Shown here: piece after piece, positions 23,965 to 25,385 of the stretch
Layout of the letters: each line of letters begins with the position of its first letter
How positions within the stretch are numbered: position 1 is the stretch's first letter
Assembly (NCBI GenBank): GCA_964636205.1
Contig: CAZWPF010000039.1
Span: forward strand, 1 to 25,385
Reading direction: 5' to 3'
DNA: 25,385 bases
Source: JBEBVQ01 sp964636205
GTDB taxonomy: Bacteria > Bacteroidota > Bacteroidia > Chitinophagales > Chitinophagaceae
Position numbers and translations under genes: made by a program
Notes under the pieces: generated by a model
Seen by the model: the letters and a program-made list of their open reading frames with translations, nothing else
Databases searched by the model: none
Told to the model about the DNA's origin: nothing

Positions 23965-25233
23965 ATGAAAAAACTCAGTAAGCTGATTCTTGTTGCAGTT
24001 GCGGTATTGGTTGGACCTATGACCTTTGCTGCTCGTCTTTTCATACCAATGGATGCGGAGGGTCAGGCAGATCATCTCAAAGCATACGGGGTAGCTTATG
24101 CTGCCTTGGTGCAGGGAGTGGAGGTCGACTGGTTGCTGAATTACCGCGGAGGTAGTTTTGCGATGGATCATCTGCCACAGATGGAACGCTTATGTCAGCT
24201 GCGAGGGGTAAGTTTTGAAGTGATCAGTGATGCTCAGTATTCCGGGGTACTTAATGAAATTGCCCATCCTGATTATAACGGTGACGTAATCAAACTGGAG
24301 AAGGCGCCGCGCATTTGTGTGTACACCCCTCCTAATAAATTGCCATGGGATGATGCGGTAACCCTGGCGCTTACCTATGCGGAGATTCATTATGATAAAG
24401 TCTATGATGATGACGTAATGTCGGATAAGCTGGCGGAATACGATTGGCTCCATCTTCACCACGAAGATTTTACCGGTCAGTTTGGTAAGTTTTGGGCGGG
24501 TTATCGCAATGCCGGCTGGTATCAGGAAGAAGTGGCTACTCAGGAAGCGGCTGCGGCAAGACATGGGTTCAGAAAGGTCTCCCAACTCAAACTGGCAGTA
24601 GCGAAAAAGATTCAGGCATTTGTAAGCGGCGGTGGTTACTTGTTTGCTATGTGTTCGGCTACCGATAGTTATGATATCGCGATGGCTGCGCATAGAACCG
24701 ATATCTGCGATGTGCCTTTTGACGGTGATCCGATGGCAGCTGATGCTCAGGGGAAGTTGGATTTTACTCAGAGCTTTGCATTCAAGGATTTTATTTTAGT
24801 GGACAATCCTTATGAGTATGAGTTTTCTTCGATCGACAACACTCGGTATCGGCGGGTTCCCATGGAGGTCGATTACTTCACCTTATTTACTTTTTCGGCT
24901 AAGTTTGATCCCGTTCCAACCATGCTGACACAGAATCATACTACTACGGTGAAAGGGTTCATGGGGCAGACTACAGCATTTCGTAAGGATCACCTCAAGA
25001 CTAATGTGCTGGTGTTGGGGGAGAATAAAACGGCAAATGAAGCTCGTTATATTCATGGTGAGTACGGCAAGGGAACATTTACTTTTTATGGAGGTCATGA
25101 TCCGGAAGACTATCAGCATGCGGTTGGCGATCCGCCCACGGAATTATCCAGCCACCCTAATTCTCCGGGGTATCGATTGATTTTAAATAATGTGCTGTTC
25201 CCCGCAGCAAAGAAAAAACCAAGAAAAACATAA
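23965..25233 (+). CDS. Exported Bacteroidota protein of the family labelled 'asparagine synthetase B'
   Basis: A 422-residue protein with a signal peptide (MKKLSKLILVAVAVLVGPMTFA, cleavage after A22), so it acts outside the cytoplasm. It resembles, from memory, a conserved Bacteroidota family named 'asparagine synthetase B' in databases. However, it has neither the N-terminal catalytic Cys nor the ATP-pyrophosphatase SGGxDS loop of true AsnB. What is visible: 'DWLLNYRGGSF' near 52-62, 'LHLHHEDFTGQFGKFWAGYRN' in the middle, 'GGGYLFAMCSATDS' with C230 after a strand and Gly-rich turn like a class I glutamine-amidotransferase elbow, and 'FYGGHDPEDYQH' (H378, D379) near the end. The tail is basic (KKKPRKT). 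A GGAG at 23953-23956 sits 8 nt before the ATG. Function unknown. Confidence 0.8.
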   Translation: MKKLSKLILVAVAVLVGPMTFAARLFIPMDAEGQADHLKAYGVAYAALVQGVEVDWLLNYRGGSFAMDHLPQMERLCQLRGVSFEVISDAQYSGVLNEIAHPDYNGDVIKLEKAPRICVYTPPNKLPWDDAVTLALTYAEIHYDKVYDDDVMSDKLAEYDWLHLHHEDFTGQFGKFWAGYRNAGWYQEEVATQEAAAARHGFRKVSQLKLAVAKKIQAFVSGGGYLFAMCSATDSYDIAMAAHRTDICDVPFDGDPMAADAQGKLDFTQSFAFKDFILVDNPYEYEFSSIDNTRYRRVPMEVDYFTLFTFSAKFDPVPTMLTQNHTTTVKGFMGQTTAFRKDHLKTNVLVLGENKTANEARYIHGEYGKGTFTFYGGHDPEDYQHAVGDPPTELSSHPNSPGYRLILNNVLFPAAKKKPRKT

Positions 25234-25237
25234 GCGA

Positions 25238-25261
25238 CAATTTCAGCGCCAGCTGAAATTG
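25238..25261. repeat. Palindrome 1 of the right-end cluster, possible terminator
   Basis: Perfect inverted repeat with 10-bp arms (CAATTTCAGC and GCTGAAATTG) around GCCA, 5 bp after the stop codon at 25231-25233. The T-tract is short (AGTTT), so termination is possible but weak. Confidence 0.55.
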
Positions 25262-25263
25262 AG

Positions 25264-25284
25264 TTTCCGCGCTATCGCGCGAAA
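25264..25284. repeat. Palindrome 2 of the right-end cluster
   Basis: TTTC plus GCGC pairs with GCGC plus GAAA around TATC, with one bulged C at 25268. It is adjacent to palindrome 1 and has an unrelated stem sequence. Confidence 0.5.
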
Positions 25285-25292
25285 ACGTGCGA

Positions 25293-25315
25293 GCAGATTG
25301 CTGGTCGCAATCTGC
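25293..25315. repeat. Palindrome 3 of the right-end cluster
   Basis: Perfect 9-bp arms, GCAGATTGC and GCAATCTGC, around TGGTC. No T-tract follows. Confidence 0.55.
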
Positions 25316-25334
25316 GTACGCGTCTCGGATTTCG

Positions 25335-25364
25335 TCCTCGACGTGCGAAGCCTTCGGCTGTGCG
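25335..25364. repeat. Dispersed 30-bp repeat, right copy
   Basis: Matches 57-86 in the same orientation with one mismatch. It lies at the very end of the window, behind three palindromes and before a fourth. Confidence 0.75.
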
Positions 25365-25366
25365 AA

Positions 25367-25382
25367 CGCCCTTGTCAGGGCG
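25367..25382. repeat. Palindrome 4, next to the right repeat copy
   Basis: CGCCC and GGGCG pair around TTGTCA, two bases after the 30-bp core. The equivalent place at the left copy holds a different palindrome (88-106). Confidence 0.5.
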
Positions 25383-25385
25383 AAT

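Noticed and set aside
24190..24693. A 167-residue open frame on the minus strand inside the last gene
   Set aside because: It is antisense to a conserved coding region with normal codon use, and shows no domain or start context.
57..25364. End repeats as attachment sites or terminal repeats of a mobile element
   Set aside because: The DNA between them is housekeeping genes with no integrase, transposase or phage gene. A dispersed repeat at contig ends explains them better.

Overview
The window reads as ordinary chromosomal DNA of a member of the Bacteroidota, most likely a Chitinophagaceae-like bacterium (inference). The evidence is the Bacteroidota -7 box (TAnnTTTG or a close variant) before several genes, a Bacteroidota-type DksA/TraR protein that has lost most of its zinc cysteines, a eukaryote-like (type 2) isoleucyl-tRNA synthetase, and a periplasmic protein of the Bacteroidota family that databases label 'asparagine synthetase B'. 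Seventeen protein genes are supported. No RNA gene, insertion sequence, prophage or CRISPR array was seen. No gene-free stretch exceeds 300 bp; the longest are 8431-8687 and 19055-19286.

Layout. 1-129: palindromic repeat DNA. 130-1215 (-): secreted class 3 lipase-like protein. 1393-4833 (+): pyruvate carboxylase. 4901-5299 (+): small lipocalin-like lipoprotein, convergent with ndh (5383-6699, -), which lies behind rny (6847-8430, -). 8688-11643 (+): 4-hydroxyphenylpyruvate dioxygenase, a YafK-type L,D-transpeptidase-like protein and a queuosine-precursor transporter. 11706-16260 (+): ileS followed 4 nt later by a DksA/TraR protein with a long Lys/Ala-rich histone-H1-like N-terminus. 16358-17536 (+): thiolase. 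17670-19054 (-): an NfeD/SPFH membrane pair with overlapping genes. 19287-25233 (+): metG, an efflux adaptor, gpsA with a TTG start, and the 'AsnB'-named periplasmic protein. 25234-25385: a cluster of palindromes.

The genes do not form one pathway. They cover anaplerosis (pyc), respiration (ndh), RNA decay (rny), translation (ileS, metG), tyrosine and fatty-acid catabolism (hpd, thiolase), phospholipid precursor supply (gpsA) and envelope functions (lipase, L,D-transpeptidase, SPFH/NfeD, adaptor). Intergenic spaces are short. Several intrinsic terminators are tightly packed against, or overlap, stop codons and candidate promoters of neighbouring genes.

I found no convincing new multi-gene system. 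The observations most worth following are: (1) the H1-like tail on DksA with a possible internal start releasing the regulator alone; (2) a 30-bp repeat shared by both window ends, each copy followed by a different palindrome, which suggests a modular dispersed repeat and that the window may be a contig broken at repeats; (3) the 'asparagine synthetase B' protein, which lacks AsnB features but shows a glutamine-amidotransferase-like Cys/Gly-rich elbow; and (4) terminators that sit almost on top of the next gene's start.
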